From Hanstruepera marina (lineage in GTDB: Bacteria > Bacteroidota > Bacteroidia > Flavobacteriales > Flavobacteriaceae), in NCBI RefSeq assembly GCF_019880635.1, contig NZ_JAINVX010000005.1, positions 248,001 to 312,000 on the forward strand: a DNA stretch of 64,000 nucleotides. Direction: 5' to 3'. Shown here in pieces: positions 26,189 to 35,250 of the stretch (positions within the stretch are counted from its first letter, which is position 1; the number at the start of each line of letters is the position of its first letter). The translations under genes were made by a program, and so were the position numbers. The notes below the pieces were generated by a model, which did not search any database, was not told the DNA's origin, and was given only the letters and a program-made list of their open reading frames with translations.

Positions 26189-26935
26189 TTAAATAACTTT
26201 TGCTTCGTTGTGAAGTAAGTTTACAAGTTCACCTACATTATCGGCATCAACTAATTTTACAGCACCTTTTGGAGCTGGTTTTTCAAACTTAATTGATGTA
26301 GTTTCGGCATTTGCTCCTGTTGGTTCTGTTACTTGTAGCGGTTTTTGACGAGCCATCATAATACCACGCATGTTTGGAATTCGTAAATCACTTTCTTCAA
26401 CTAAACCTTTTTGTCCACCAATAACTAATGGTAAGCTTGTTGAAACAGTTTCTTTACCACCATCAATTTCTCTAACGGCTTTGGCATTAGTACCATCAAC
26501 TTCTAAACTAATACAGTTATTTACAAAATTAGCATTGGTTAAGCCTGCAAGCATTCCAGGAACCATTCCGCCATTGTAATCAATAGACTCACGACCTGCA
26601 ATTACTAAATCGTAACCACCATCTTGCACAACTTTAGCTAGTTCTTTAGCTACTTGAAAGCCATCCTTGGCTTCAGTGTTTACTCTAATGGCGCTATCTG
26701 CACCAATAGCTAAAGCCTTTCGTAATGTTGGTTCTGTCTCGGCACTACCTACATTAACAACAGTAACATTGGCACCTTGTTTTTCTTTAAACCACATAGC
26801 TCGCGTTAAGCCAAATTCATCATTAGGGTTGATTACAAATTGTACCCCATTGGTATCAAATTTTGTGTCGGCGTCAGCAAAATTAATTTTGGAAGTCGTA
26901 TCAGGAACGTGACTAATACACACTAATATTTTCAT
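26189..26935 (-). CDS. etfB: Electron transfer flavoprotein, beta subunit
   Basis: A 248-residue EtfB. Characteristic 'VINPNDEFGLTRAMWFKEK', 'VVNVGSAETEPTLRKALAIG' (AMP-binding region) and 'VIAGRESIDYNGGMVPGMLA' are present. The C-terminal arm contacting EtfA is also present. First gene of etfBA. Confidence 0.96.
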   Translation of the reverse strand: MKILVCISHVPDTTSKINFADADTKFDTNGVQFVINPNDEFGLTRAMWFKEKQGANVTVVNVGSAETEPTLRKALAIGADSAIRVNTEAKDGFQVAKELAKVVQDGGYDLVIAGRESIDYNGGMVPGMLAGLTNANFVNNCISLEVDGTNAKAVREIDGGKETVSTSLPLVIGGQKGLVEESDLRIPNMRGIMMARQKPLQVTEPTGANAETTSIKFEKPAPKGAVKLVDADNVGELVNLLHNEAKVI

Positions 26936-27060
26936 ATCTATAATTTTTAGTAAAAAGTATATTTTTTTGAGGTTACGAAGGTAATTATTTTATTCCGATT
27001 TTTTACTATGCACGCATAGTATTTTAATTCTAGAATTGGTAATTAAGGAATGAAGTAGGG

Positions 27061-28149
27061 TTATTTTTTAATGAACTTAAATACCTTTTTACTCTTGGAG
27101 TTGTTAAGTCTAATAAAATATAGACCTTTAGGCAATTGATTGATTGATATTTTGTCTTTGCCATAAATTGTAGAATTAATAAAGCTTTTGCCAGACACGT
27201 CAAAAATCTCAAATTGATACGAGGAATCTTTCATATTCTTAAAATAAATTTGTTCACTGTTTGAAGGAGTAATTAATTGAATGTTATCTAAATTATTTGA
27301 AGGTGTAGATAGGCTGTAATCTTCAAATTTCAAATATTCTATTGCTTCAAGACCTGTTTCTTTTGATAGTGTCAGCTCATTGTTATTATAGCTGTAGTTC
27401 ATAAATTCATAAAGATTAGCATCACACGTCACGCCGAGAATTCTGTATAATGAACTCTCAAAAGCATGACAGTCTGGGTAAGGAGTTTCATAACTTTCAT
27501 TTATAATTTCTGGCACCGAATTCCAAATTGAAATTTGATTATGTGTTTTTCCAGTATAATCAATATTAAAACTATTGCCACAAGGTGTTATTTCAGGAGA
27601 AGAAATATTCAATAATTCAGTGCTACTATCATAGTTGAATTCTAATAAAATAATCATATCTTCTGGGGTTTCTTCTTCAGTGTTTTCACAAGTTAATCCA
27701 CCAGAACCTGTGAAGCACCTTGATTTTAAATAAAAAGTTTTACCGTTGAGGTTATCAATTATATTTTGGTCAATTGTCGTTATTGTTGGAACCGTTTCAT
27801 CATCATAATTAAATTCAAATATTTCTGAAGGGACATTATGATATAAATCGACAATTAAATCTTTGTTTTCAAAGAATATAGTATAATATTGAGACAATGG
27901 TTCTGAATCTGCTGTTGGGAAACTTCTTTCAAATCCATATATGCTATAGTTATTAAAAATATCTGTAATATATTGTTGAGGGCTTATGAGCATAATTGTG
28001 CCATCGTCATTTTCTGTTATTGTTGGAACATTACTTGATTCAGAGATTTTAAATGTATCAGATAAATGAGGACATAATATAGGGTTTTGTGAAAAACCTA
28101 ATACTGAAACCAATAAAATTGGAAGTACTAATAATTTATGGTGAAGCAT
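27061..28149 (-). CDS. T9SS cargo protein with type A C-terminal sorting domain
   Basis: A 362-residue protein with an N-terminal signal peptide (to about residue 20) and a C-terminal type A sorting domain: 'YQFEIFDVSGKSFINSTIYG', then 'ISINQLPKGLYFIRL', ending in Lys-rich 'KKVFKFIKK'. That is the pattern recognised by the type IX secretion system of gliding Bacteroidota. The middle 260 residues are beta-rich and resemble no family I know; six Cys are scattered. It is probably exported to the surface. It is divergent from pdhB. Confidence 0.85.
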   Translation of the reverse strand: MLHHKLLVLPILLVSVLGFSQNPILCPHLSDTFKISESSNVPTITENDDGTIMLISPQQYITDIFNNYSIYGFERSFPTADSEPLSQYYTIFFENKDLIVDLYHNVPSEIFEFNYDDETVPTITTIDQNIIDNLNGKTFYLKSRCFTGSGGLTCENTEEETPEDMIILLEFNYDSSTELLNISSPEITPCGNSFNIDYTGKTHNQISIWNSVPEIINESYETPYPDCHAFESSLYRILGVTCDANLYEFMNYSYNNNELTLSKETGLEAIEYLKFEDYSLSTPSNNLDNIQLITPSNSEQIYFKNMKDSSYQFEIFDVSGKSFINSTIYGKDKISINQLPKGLYFIRLNNSKSKKVFKFIKK

Positions 28150-28239
28150 AATGATAATGTTGAAAAATAAAGGTAAGACTTATGGTTTGCACTGCAAAAT
28201 ATACAGTTTTTTTTATACAATTTTATTATTAATATTTCC

Positions 28240-28247
28240 TATTTTTG
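28240..28247 (+). promoter_or_regulatory. -7 promoter box of pdhB
   Basis: TATTTTTG matches TAnnTTTG exactly, 23 bp before the ATG. No clear TTG at -33. Confidence 0.4.
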
Positions 28248-28270
28248 CTCTTCCTAATTATGAATAGAAT

Positions 28271-29248
28271 ATGAAGACATTACAATTTAGAGAAGCGGTT
28301 TGTGAGGCTATGAGCGAAGAAATGCGTCGTGATGACAGCATTTATTTAATGGGAGAGGAAGTAGCTGAATATAATGGAGCATACAAAGCGAGTAAAGGTA
28401 TGTTAGATGAGTTTGGTCCAAAACGCGTTATAGATACACCAATTGCCGAGTTAGGCTTTGCTGGAATAGCTGTAGGTTCAACTATGACGGGTAACAGACC
28501 AATTGTTGAGTTTATGACCTTTAACTTCTCTTTGGTAGGTATTGATCAAATTATTAATAATGCTGCTAAAATTAGACAGATGTCTGGTGGACAGTTTAAA
28601 TGCCCAATTGTATTTCGTGGGCCTACAGCTTCTGCTGGTCAGTTAGCGGCAACTCACTCACAAGCTTTTGAAAGTTGGTATGCTAATACTCCTGGTTTAA
28701 AAGTAGTTGTGCCTTCAAATCCTTATGATGCCAAAGGACTTTTAAAATCGGCCATACGAGATGACGATCCAGTTATTTTTATGGAAAGTGAGCAAATGTA
28801 TGGAGATAAAGGTGAAGTGCCAGAAGGGGAATATACTATACCTCTAGGTGTTGCCGATATCAAGCGTGAAGGTTCTGATGTTACCATTGTATCCTTTGGA
28901 AAGATTATTAAGGAAGCTTACAAAGCTGCTGATGAATTAGAAAAAGATGGCATATCGTGTGAAATCATAGATTTACGAACAGTAAGACCAATGGATCATG
29001 ATGCCATTTTAAATTCGGTTAAAAAAACCAACCGATTAGTGATTTTAGAAGAAGCTTGGCCTTTTGGCAATGTTGCTACCGAGATTACTTATCAAGTACA
29101 GTCTAAAGCTTTTGATTATTTAGATGCACCTATTGTGAAAATAAATACAGCAGATACACCTGCGCCTTATTCGCCAGTTTTATTGGAAGAATGGCTGCCA
29201 AATAGCAACGATGTTGTTAAGGCAGTTAAGAAGGTTTTATACAAATAA
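28271..29248 (+). CDS. pdhB: Pyruvate dehydrogenase complex E1, beta subunit
   Basis: A 325-residue TPP-dependent E1-beta of the 2-oxoacid dehydrogenase family. Motifs: 'SIYLMGEEVAEYNGAYKAS', 'RVIDTPIAELGFAGIAVGS', 'GPTASAGQLAATHSQAFESW' and C-terminal 'VDLRTVRPMD'-type strand ('IIDLRTVRPMDHDAI'). E1-alpha and E2 are not next to it, so the complex is encoded elsewhere. It could in principle serve a branched-chain complex, but the sequence is typical of PDH in flavobacteria. Confidence 0.93.
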   Translation: MKTLQFREAVCEAMSEEMRRDDSIYLMGEEVAEYNGAYKASKGMLDEFGPKRVIDTPIAELGFAGIAVGSTMTGNRPIVEFMTFNFSLVGIDQIINNAAKIRQMSGGQFKCPIVFRGPTASAGQLAATHSQAFESWYANTPGLKVVVPSNPYDAKGLLKSAIRDDDPVIFMESEQMYGDKGEVPEGEYTIPLGVADIKREGSDVTIVSFGKIIKEAYKAADELEKDGISCEIIDLRTVRPMDHDAILNSVKKTNRLVILEEAWPFGNVATEITYQVQSKAFDYLDAPIVKINTADTPAPYSPVLLEEWLPNSNDVVKAVKKVLYK

Positions 29249-29269
29249 AAAAATATTTCTTACGTTTAT

Positions 29270-29305
29270 AAACTTCATTGGCAGCATTGTTGATGAAGTT
29301 TTTTT
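29270..29305 (+). terminator. Probable terminator of pdhB
   Basis: AACTTCAT (29271-29278) pairs with ATGAAGTT (29293-29300) across a 14-nt loop, followed by five T. It lies 22 bp after the stop. Confidence 0.6.
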
Positions 29306-29311
29306 GTCATT

Positions 29312-31813
29312 ATGAAATTTAATCTACTTATAACTTGTTTTTTTCTGGCTTTGGTTTCAGCTTTTGCTCAAACAAAAGTTAGCGGTTATGTGTATGATGA
29401 GAATGATGATCCCGTTGCCTTTGCCAATATTATATTTAAAGGTTCTTTTGAAGGTACCATAACAAACGAAGAGGGACGTTTCTATTTAGAATCAGATAGT
29501 ACATGGGAGACTTTAATTGTTTCTTTTGTAGGTTATGAAACTATTGAGGTATCACTGGAAAAGAAAGTAAACTATAATTTAAAGTTTGTAATAAAGGAGG
29601 AGGCTGCTGCCTTAAGCGAAGTTGTTATTGTTACTGGAAAGCAATCGAAAAAGGCTGAAGAGAACCCTGCAATTGCTATCATGCAAAAAATATGGGAGCG
29701 TAAACGACAAAACGGTTTACGGCAGTTCAAACAATATGCTTATGATAGATATGAGAAAGTTGAATTTGATTTAAATACAATTGATAGTGCCTTAATGAAT
29801 GGGAAGCTGTTTAAAGGCATGGAATTTGTTTTTGAACAGGTTGATACCTCCAAAGTCACGGGGAAAACCTATTTGCCCATATTTATTAATGAGGAAGTTG
29901 CCAAAGTATACGGTGACAATATTCTAAATAAAGAAAAGGTTGAACTTAAGGGTAACAAAAATTCAGGTTTTAGTAATAATGAGTCTATTATTGATTTTAT
30001 AAAAGATCTTTATTCAGAATATGATGTTTACGATAACTATCTAAAGTTTTTTGACAAGAGTTTTGTAAGTCCAATTTCAACAACAGGAATTAATACCTAT
30101 AATTACGTATTGGCCGATAGTGCTTTTATTGATAACAAATGGTGCTACAATATTATATATTACCCAAGACGTAAGAATGAATTGACATTTAAAGGCGATT
30201 TCTGGGTAAACGATTCAACTTACGCACTCAAAGAAATTAATATGCAGGCCTCTAAAAGTGCTAACATTAACTGGGTAAAGGAAATTTATATTGAACAAGA
30301 ATTTGAAGTTGTAAACGATACACTCTTTTTAATTAAGCGTGATTATTTTATGTCTGATTTCACCTTTAATAAAAAAGAGAAATCACGTGGTATTTATGGT
30401 AAGCGAACCACTTTGTATGACAATTATGTGTTTAATGAAGTAAAAGACGAAAAGTTCTATAAAGAGGAAGTTTTTAATTACAACGAGGATGCGTATAATC
30501 GTGATGATGCCTTTTGGGATCAAAATAGAATGGAATCCTTGAGTAAAGACGAACGTGGAGTCTATAAAATGCTAGACACATTAAAAACGGTTGCCAAGTT
30601 TAAGCGACTCTATAATTACGGTTCTATTTTGGCTTCTGGATATGTGGAGATTGATAGATGGAACATTGATTATGGCCCAATTTTATCAACTTTTGGGTAT
30701 AACGATGTTGAAGGCTTAAGGTTGCGAACAGGTGGGCGAACCTATTTTGGACGAAATGATTTATGGCGTTTGCAAGGATTTTTAGCTTATGGTTTTAAAG
30801 ACGATAAGTTTAAATATGGTATTTCGGCAAAATGGCTATTGAATAAAAGAAATAGGCTTATTATCTCTGCAGGACATAGGCGCGATATTGAACAAATAGG
30901 TGCTAGTTTAACAACGTCGCAAGATGTTTTAGGGAGAAGTTTGGCGTCGAATGCAGTATTTACAACAGCCCCAAACGATAAGTTAAGTAACATATTTTTA
31001 AGCACTATTGCATTGGAAATTGAGCCTGTTAAAAATTTCTTGATAAGATATGGTGCTGATTATAGAACCTTGTCTTCTGCGTCACCAACCTTTAGTTTAG
31101 ATTATGTTGATCCAGATTCACCAACAGGTGTTTCGTCTGAAATTAAACAGTTGGAAAATACGTTGGCACTATCTTATTTTCCAAACAGAAAGATGACAGG
31201 GCATGGTGTAGAGCGTACTAATGCTAACGATAATTACGCGTCAATATTTGCGCAGTTGAGTGTAGGTAGAAAAGATTTGTTGAATAGTGATTTTGAATAT
31301 ACAAAATTGCAGTTTTCATATATTCAACCATGGCAAATAGGTGGCTTCGGACGTTTGCGTTCTACAATTGAAGCCGGTAAGACTTTTGGAGAAGTACCTC
31401 TTGGTTTATTGAGTGTTGTTCCTGGTAACCAATCGTATTTTTCAATTTACAAATCGTTTTCGCAATTGGATTTTTATGAGTTTGTAACTGATACGTATCT
31501 TGCGTTGTTTTTAGAGCATAATTTTAATGGTCGTTTGTTTTCTAGAATACCATTATTGCGAAAATTAGATTGGAGGGAAATTGTTAGTATTCGAGGAGTT
31601 TGGGGAAGCCTTTCTGATGAAAACATTGCATTAAGTGCTCCTGCAAACATTCCTTTGGTCGCTCCAAATAATGAAATTTATTACGAATACAGCTTCGGTA
31701 TAGGTAATATTTTTAAAATCTTTAGAATTGACTTTAATTTTAGAGGCAATTACCTAGATAGCCCAAATGCCCGAGATTTTGGAATCACAGGCAGTTTTGG
31801 ATTTGAATTCTAA
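29312..31813 (+). CDS. DUF5686 / carboxypeptidase-regulatory-like outer-membrane protein
   Basis: An 833-residue protein. Signal peptide to about residue 19. A CarboxypepD-regulatory-like beta sandwich covers 20-105 ('SGYVYDENDDPVAFANIIFK', 'GTITNEEGRFYLESDS'). DUF5686 then follows with many amphipathic strands and a Phe-terminated C-terminus ('DFGITGSFGFEF') typical of outer-membrane barrels. This architecture is common in Bacteroidota; its substrate is unknown. It converges with the M1 peptidase, overlapping it by 4 bp at the stops. Confidence 0.87.
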   Translation: MKFNLLITCFFLALVSAFAQTKVSGYVYDENDDPVAFANIIFKGSFEGTITNEEGRFYLESDSTWETLIVSFVGYETIEVSLEKKVNYNLKFVIKEEAAALSEVVIVTGKQSKKAEENPAIAIMQKIWERKRQNGLRQFKQYAYDRYEKVEFDLNTIDSALMNGKLFKGMEFVFEQVDTSKVTGKTYLPIFINEEVAKVYGDNILNKEKVELKGNKNSGFSNNESIIDFIKDLYSEYDVYDNYLKFFDKSFVSPISTTGINTYNYVLADSAFIDNKWCYNIIYYPRRKNELTFKGDFWVNDSTYALKEINMQASKSANINWVKEIYIEQEFEVVNDTLFLIKRDYFMSDFTFNKKEKSRGIYGKRTTLYDNYVFNEVKDEKFYKEEVFNYNEDAYNRDDAFWDQNRMESLSKDERGVYKMLDTLKTVAKFKRLYNYGSILASGYVEIDRWNIDYGPILSTFGYNDVEGLRLRTGGRTYFGRNDLWRLQGFLAYGFKDDKFKYGISAKWLLNKRNRLIISAGHRRDIEQIGASLTTSQDVLGRSLASNAVFTTAPNDKLSNIFLSTIALEIEPVKNFLIRYGADYRTLSSASPTFSLDYVDPDSPTGVSSEIKQLENTLALSYFPNRKMTGHGVERTNANDNYASIFAQLSVGRKDLLNSDFEYTKLQFSYIQPWQIGGFGRLRSTIEAGKTFGEVPLGLLSVVPGNQSYFSIYKSFSQLDFYEFVTDTYLALFLEHNFNGRLFSRIPLLRKLDWREIVSIRGVWGSLSDENIALSAPANIPLVAPNNEIYYEYSFGIGNIFKIFRIDFNFRGNYLDSPNARDFGITGSFGFEF

Positions 31814-34035
31814 TTTTGTTTTTCTTCTTTAAACTCATCAAATTGCGAGGATTCTTCAACTTTTGGAAAACTATTGTTAGCCATATCCGTATCAGCAAAT
31901 TCAAAGTTTGGGTCTAAATTCACCTTTTCAACCTCTTTATCTTTTAGAAATGTTTTAGTGATTTCATATTCATTTCTTCTCCAAATATCTGCGGGAAGCA
32001 TATCGGTTTCTTTTGTGCCGTCTTTATAAATCCATTCTATTTTTACAGGCATCACTAATCCACCAACATTTTTTATGGTTACTTCGTAAATATTTTTACC
32101 TGAAACTTGCTTGCGTAATGCGTCTTCATCTAAACGTGATAAAAATTGACCATAAGCTTGATCTGGTGTTTCTGATAGTTTAATCATATCTGGGCCGCTT
32201 GAAAAATCTTTTGCTTTTTGTTCAGTGCCTTCTCCTGTAGCTGCTATTTTAACTTTTTTCTGTTGGTCTTCAATATTCAAATCTTCTTCATAAACCTTAT
32301 ACCACTTTACATCTGTTAATTCCATATCCACATTATCTGTGGTAAAAAACCACCCTCTAAAAAACCAGTCTAAATCCGTTGCTGTAGCATCTTCCAATGT
32401 TCTGAATAAATCACCTGGATTTGGGTGTTTATATTTCCAACGATTGGCATATTCTTTAAACGCTTGGTCAAATAATTCTTCGCCTATAATAGAGTTACGT
32501 AACATTTGTAAGCCTACGGTTGGCTTTTGATAAAAATTTGCACCAAATTGAGTGAGCAACTCACTATCTGAAGTGGTCATAATAGGGCGTAAAATGTTTT
32601 TGTCACCTTGCATAAAAGGAACAATATCTTTGGGTTCTGTACTATGGAATTCTGGGTAGCGTTCTGCAACGGTTCGTTGATGCAAAAAAGTATTGAGTCC
32701 TTCATCCATCCACATCCATTTGCGTTCATCGGAACTTACAATCATAGGAAACCAGTTATGCCCCACTTCGTGAATGATTGTCCCTATCATTCCCGATTTG
32801 GCATTATCACTCATTTTACCGTTACGTGGTCTGCCACCATTGAAACTAATCATAGGAAACTCCATGCCAATATTGGATGTATTGACAGAAATAGCCACAG
32901 GATATGGGTATTCAAAAGTCGCTTCAGAATACACTTCCAAAGCAGCTTTTACAGCTTTGGTTGATTCTTCACTCCAAACAGGCAAGCCTTCTTTGGGATA
33001 AAATGACATGGCCATAACTTTGTTGGTTTCCAATTGAACAGCTTGAGCATCCCAAATAAATTTTCTTGAAGAAGCAAAGGCAAAGTCTCGGACATTTTTA
33101 GCTGTGTATTTCCAGGTTTTTAGTTGGGTTGTTTTAGACTTTTCATTGGCTCTAGCTTCATCTTCTGTAACAATCATTACGGTTTTGTCAAATGTGTTTT
33201 CAGCTTGCGCTAAACGTTGTCTTTGTGTTTTGGTCAATACTGACTCACTATTTTGAAGTCGCCCAGTTGAGGCTACAATATGGTCTTCAGGCACAGATAT
33301 TTCAACTTCGTAATCGCCAAATTCTAAAGCAAATTCACCTAACCTTTGAAACTGTTGGTTTTGCCAACCTTCGGTGTCGTTGTAAACAGCCATTCTTGGA
33401 AACCAGTGGGCAATTAGATAGACTGTATTATCATCTTCAGGGAAGTATTCATAGCCTTCGCGTGACAACAAAAACATACTTCTGTCGGTTATGGGATAGG
33501 ACCAAGCCAAAGAAAAATTCATGGATTCGCCAGGTTTTAGGGGCTTGTTTAGCATGACTTTCATCATGGTATTGTTTACAAAAGCTTTCATACTGTTACC
33601 GTAAGCATCCTTGATATATTTAATAGTGTAACCGGCAGGAAAATCAATGGCACGAGTTAAACTTTGCATTTGTTTGGTGGTCATGTTATCTCGAACACCA
33701 CCAAAAGCATCACCAAAATCTGGATTCCCTTTCTTATTGACATTCTGTTCCAATTGAATCCATAGATAGCTCAAATCATCTGGTGAATTGTTGTGGTAGG
33801 TAATAGTCTCTTCTCCAGAGAGGATATTGTTTTTTTCGTCTAGCGTGGCTTTTATTTTATAATCGGCACGTTGTTGCCAATAGGCTTTACCTGGTGCACC
33901 GCTGGCTGTGCGATAGCTATTGGGAGGTGCAATCATATTGTCAATAGGTTCAAACTTACCTTGCCAAGGTTGTGTTTGTGACTGCATAGTTGAAAAACAA
34001 AAAATATAAACGAGGAAGATTACTATATTTCTCAT
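31810..34035 (-). CDS. Secreted M1-family zinc aminopeptidase
   Basis: A 741-residue protein with a signal peptide (to about residue 20). The zinc site is 'IIHEVGHNWFPMIV' (H-E-x-x-H) with the third ligand Glu 18 residues on in 'WMWMDEGLNTFLH'. 'GMEFPMISFNGG' stands in place of the usual G-A-M-E-N substrate loop. 'TATDLDWFFRGWFFTTD' is the conserved end of the catalytic domain. The acidic/Asn-rich C-terminus has no sorting domain. It likely trims peptides in the periplasm. Confidence 0.93.
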   Translation of the reverse strand: MRNIVIFLVYIFCFSTMQSQTQPWQGKFEPIDNMIAPPNSYRTASGAPGKAYWQQRADYKIKATLDEKNNILSGEETITYHNNSPDDLSYLWIQLEQNVNKKGNPDFGDAFGGVRDNMTTKQMQSLTRAIDFPAGYTIKYIKDAYGNSMKAFVNNTMMKVMLNKPLKPGESMNFSLAWSYPITDRSMFLLSREGYEYFPEDDNTVYLIAHWFPRMAVYNDTEGWQNQQFQRLGEFALEFGDYEVEISVPEDHIVASTGRLQNSESVLTKTQRQRLAQAENTFDKTVMIVTEDEARANEKSKTTQLKTWKYTAKNVRDFAFASSRKFIWDAQAVQLETNKVMAMSFYPKEGLPVWSEESTKAVKAALEVYSEATFEYPYPVAISVNTSNIGMEFPMISFNGGRPRNGKMSDNAKSGMIGTIIHEVGHNWFPMIVSSDERKWMWMDEGLNTFLHQRTVAERYPEFHSTEPKDIVPFMQGDKNILRPIMTTSDSELLTQFGANFYQKPTVGLQMLRNSIIGEELFDQAFKEYANRWKYKHPNPGDLFRTLEDATATDLDWFFRGWFFTTDNVDMELTDVKWYKVYEEDLNIEDQQKKVKIAATGEGTEQKAKDFSSGPDMIKLSETPDQAYGQFLSRLDEDALRKQVSGKNIYEVTIKNVGGLVMPVKIEWIYKDGTKETDMLPADIWRRNEYEITKTFLKDKEVEKVNLDPNFEFADTDMANNSFPKVEESSQFDEFKEEKQN

Positions 34036-34099
34036 GCTGTATGGTTTGATTATTTTTTTGATTGAAACAACAAGATATGAAAAAATGAAATGTGTGGTT

Positions 34100-34498
34100 T
34101 TATTTTAACATTTGTGAGTCTAAATGTTTCAAGCCCCGAAAATATCTAATGATTAAAACACAGATTATTAAAAAGGGCAAAGTAGATAGTATGATTTTGA
34201 TATTAAGGCCAATTAATCCTACAAAAAGCATTAAAAGAAACAATAGCCCTATTCCACCCATGCCAATAAATATTAAGAGTTTACTAGGTTTTTTCTGAAA
34301 TAATAAAATGAGTAATAACACTTGACCGATTAATGGAAGTAAAGTAAGCGGATGAATTACTGAACCAGGATCCTGAAATAATTTTTGGATGATTTCTATT
34401 TCTGCTTGAAATAAAAATATATGGTTATTATCTCCCCATTGTAGATATCCAAATAGAGAGAATAATATTAAACAAAAAATGAAAATTTTAAGTTTCAT
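34100..34498 (-). CDS. Hypothetical membrane protein, 132 aa
   Basis: The first hydrophobic helix is near the start and may be a signal anchor; three more follow. The last 20 residues are basic. I chose ATG 34498; the frame also opens at 34519. No family recognised; it resembles small four-helix proteins common in flavobacteria. It is divergent from ppa, whose promoter overlaps its upstream region. Confidence 0.62.
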   Translation of the reverse strand: MKLKIFIFCLILFSLFGYLQWGDNNHIFLFQAEIEIIQKLFQDPGSVIHPLTLLPLIGQVLLLILLFQKKPSKLLIFIGMGGIGLLFLLMLFVGLIGLNIKIILSTLPFLIICVLIIRYFRGLKHLDSQMLK

Positions 34499-34553
34499 AT
34501 TGAATAAGCTCTTGCTCAAAATTAAGAATATAATTTTAAAGTTAATTTATCTG

Positions 34554-34584
34554 TTGCCCAAACCTAAACTCTTCCGTACCTTTG
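34554..34584 (+). promoter_or_regulatory. Flavobacterial promoter of ppa
   Basis: TTG (34554-34556), a 20-bp spacer, then TACCTTTG (34577-34584). An exact match to the consensus. It lies 20 bp before the ppa ATG and supports choosing the ATG at 34605. Confidence 0.75.
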
Positions 34585-34604
34585 CAGTCCTAAAAAAAAT
34601 AAGA

Positions 34605-35132
34605 ATGACAAATACAGGTAAAACCACATTTGATGTACTGATTGAAATACCAAAAGGTAGTCGAAATAAATATGAATATGATTTTGAACTTAACAAAATA
34701 CGTTTTGACCGTATGCTGTTTTCATCAATGATGTATCCTGGTGATTATGGTTTTATACCAGAAACCTTGGCCCTAGATGGCGATCCTTTGGATGTATTGG
34801 TTATGGGTACGGAGCCTACCTTCCCTATGTGCGTTATGGAAGTTAAACCCATTGGTGTTTTCCATATGGCTGATGAAAAAGGACCAGATGAAAAATTGGT
34901 TTGCGTGCCTGTTAGTGACCCAATATGGAATAGCTACAAGGATATTGAGGATTTGAATCCGCATAGAAAAAAAGAAATTACCCATTTCTTCCAAGTATAT
35001 AAAGATCTTGAAAAAAAGAAAGTTGATGTTGGTGGTTGGGGAAATGCTCAAGAAGCCTATGAAATATTCAACAAGTGTGTGGAGCGCTATGAAAATAGTG
35101 AACACAAAACCAATGGTGATTTTACCATATAG
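34605..35132 (+). CDS. ppa: Soluble inorganic pyrophosphatase (family I)
   Basis: A 175-residue family I enzyme. It hydrolyses PPi to phosphate. Motifs: 'VLIEIPKGSRNKYEYD', 'MYPGDYGFIPETLALDGDPLDVLVMG' (broken by turns; the D-G-D-P-L-D-x-L Mg2+ site), and 'VCVPVSDP'. The long in-frame extension to 34479 is rejected because the promoter lies inside it. The membrane pyrophosphatase follows at once, so cytosolic and membrane PPi use are linked. Confidence 0.95.
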   Translation: MTNTGKTTFDVLIEIPKGSRNKYEYDFELNKIRFDRMLFSSMMYPGDYGFIPETLALDGDPLDVLVMGTEPTFPMCVMEVKPIGVFHMADEKGPDEKLVCVPVSDPIWNSYKDIEDLNPHRKKEITHFFQVYKDLEKKKVDVGGWGNAQEAYEIFNKCVERYENSEHKTNGDFTI

Positions 35133-35153
35133 TTTAAACGGAATATTAAATTT

Positions 35154-35190
35154 AAAACCCTACTAAACAATACATTTGGTAGGGTTTTTC
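35154..35190 (+). terminator. Terminator between ppa and hppA
   Basis: AAAACCCTAC (35154-35163) pairs with GTAGGGTTTT (35179-35188) across a 15-nt loop and is followed by T-rich sequence. It separates ppa from the hppA promoter. Confidence 0.75.
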
Positions 35191-35208
35191 TATTAAAATC
35201 CATTTCAC

Positions 35209-35216
35209 TACTTTTG
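35209..35216 (+). promoter_or_regulatory. -7 promoter box of hppA
   Basis: TACTTTTG matches TAnnTTTG exactly, 34 bp before the ATG. The upstream -33 position reads TTT rather than TTG. Confidence 0.45.
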
Positions 35217-35250
35217 CCCTGCTAATTATTAAAAATATAAACTAATTAAT

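Noticed and set aside
34479-34604. Longer N-terminus for inorganic pyrophosphatase
   Set aside because: A full consensus promoter lies inside this stretch, and family members begin at the ATG used here.
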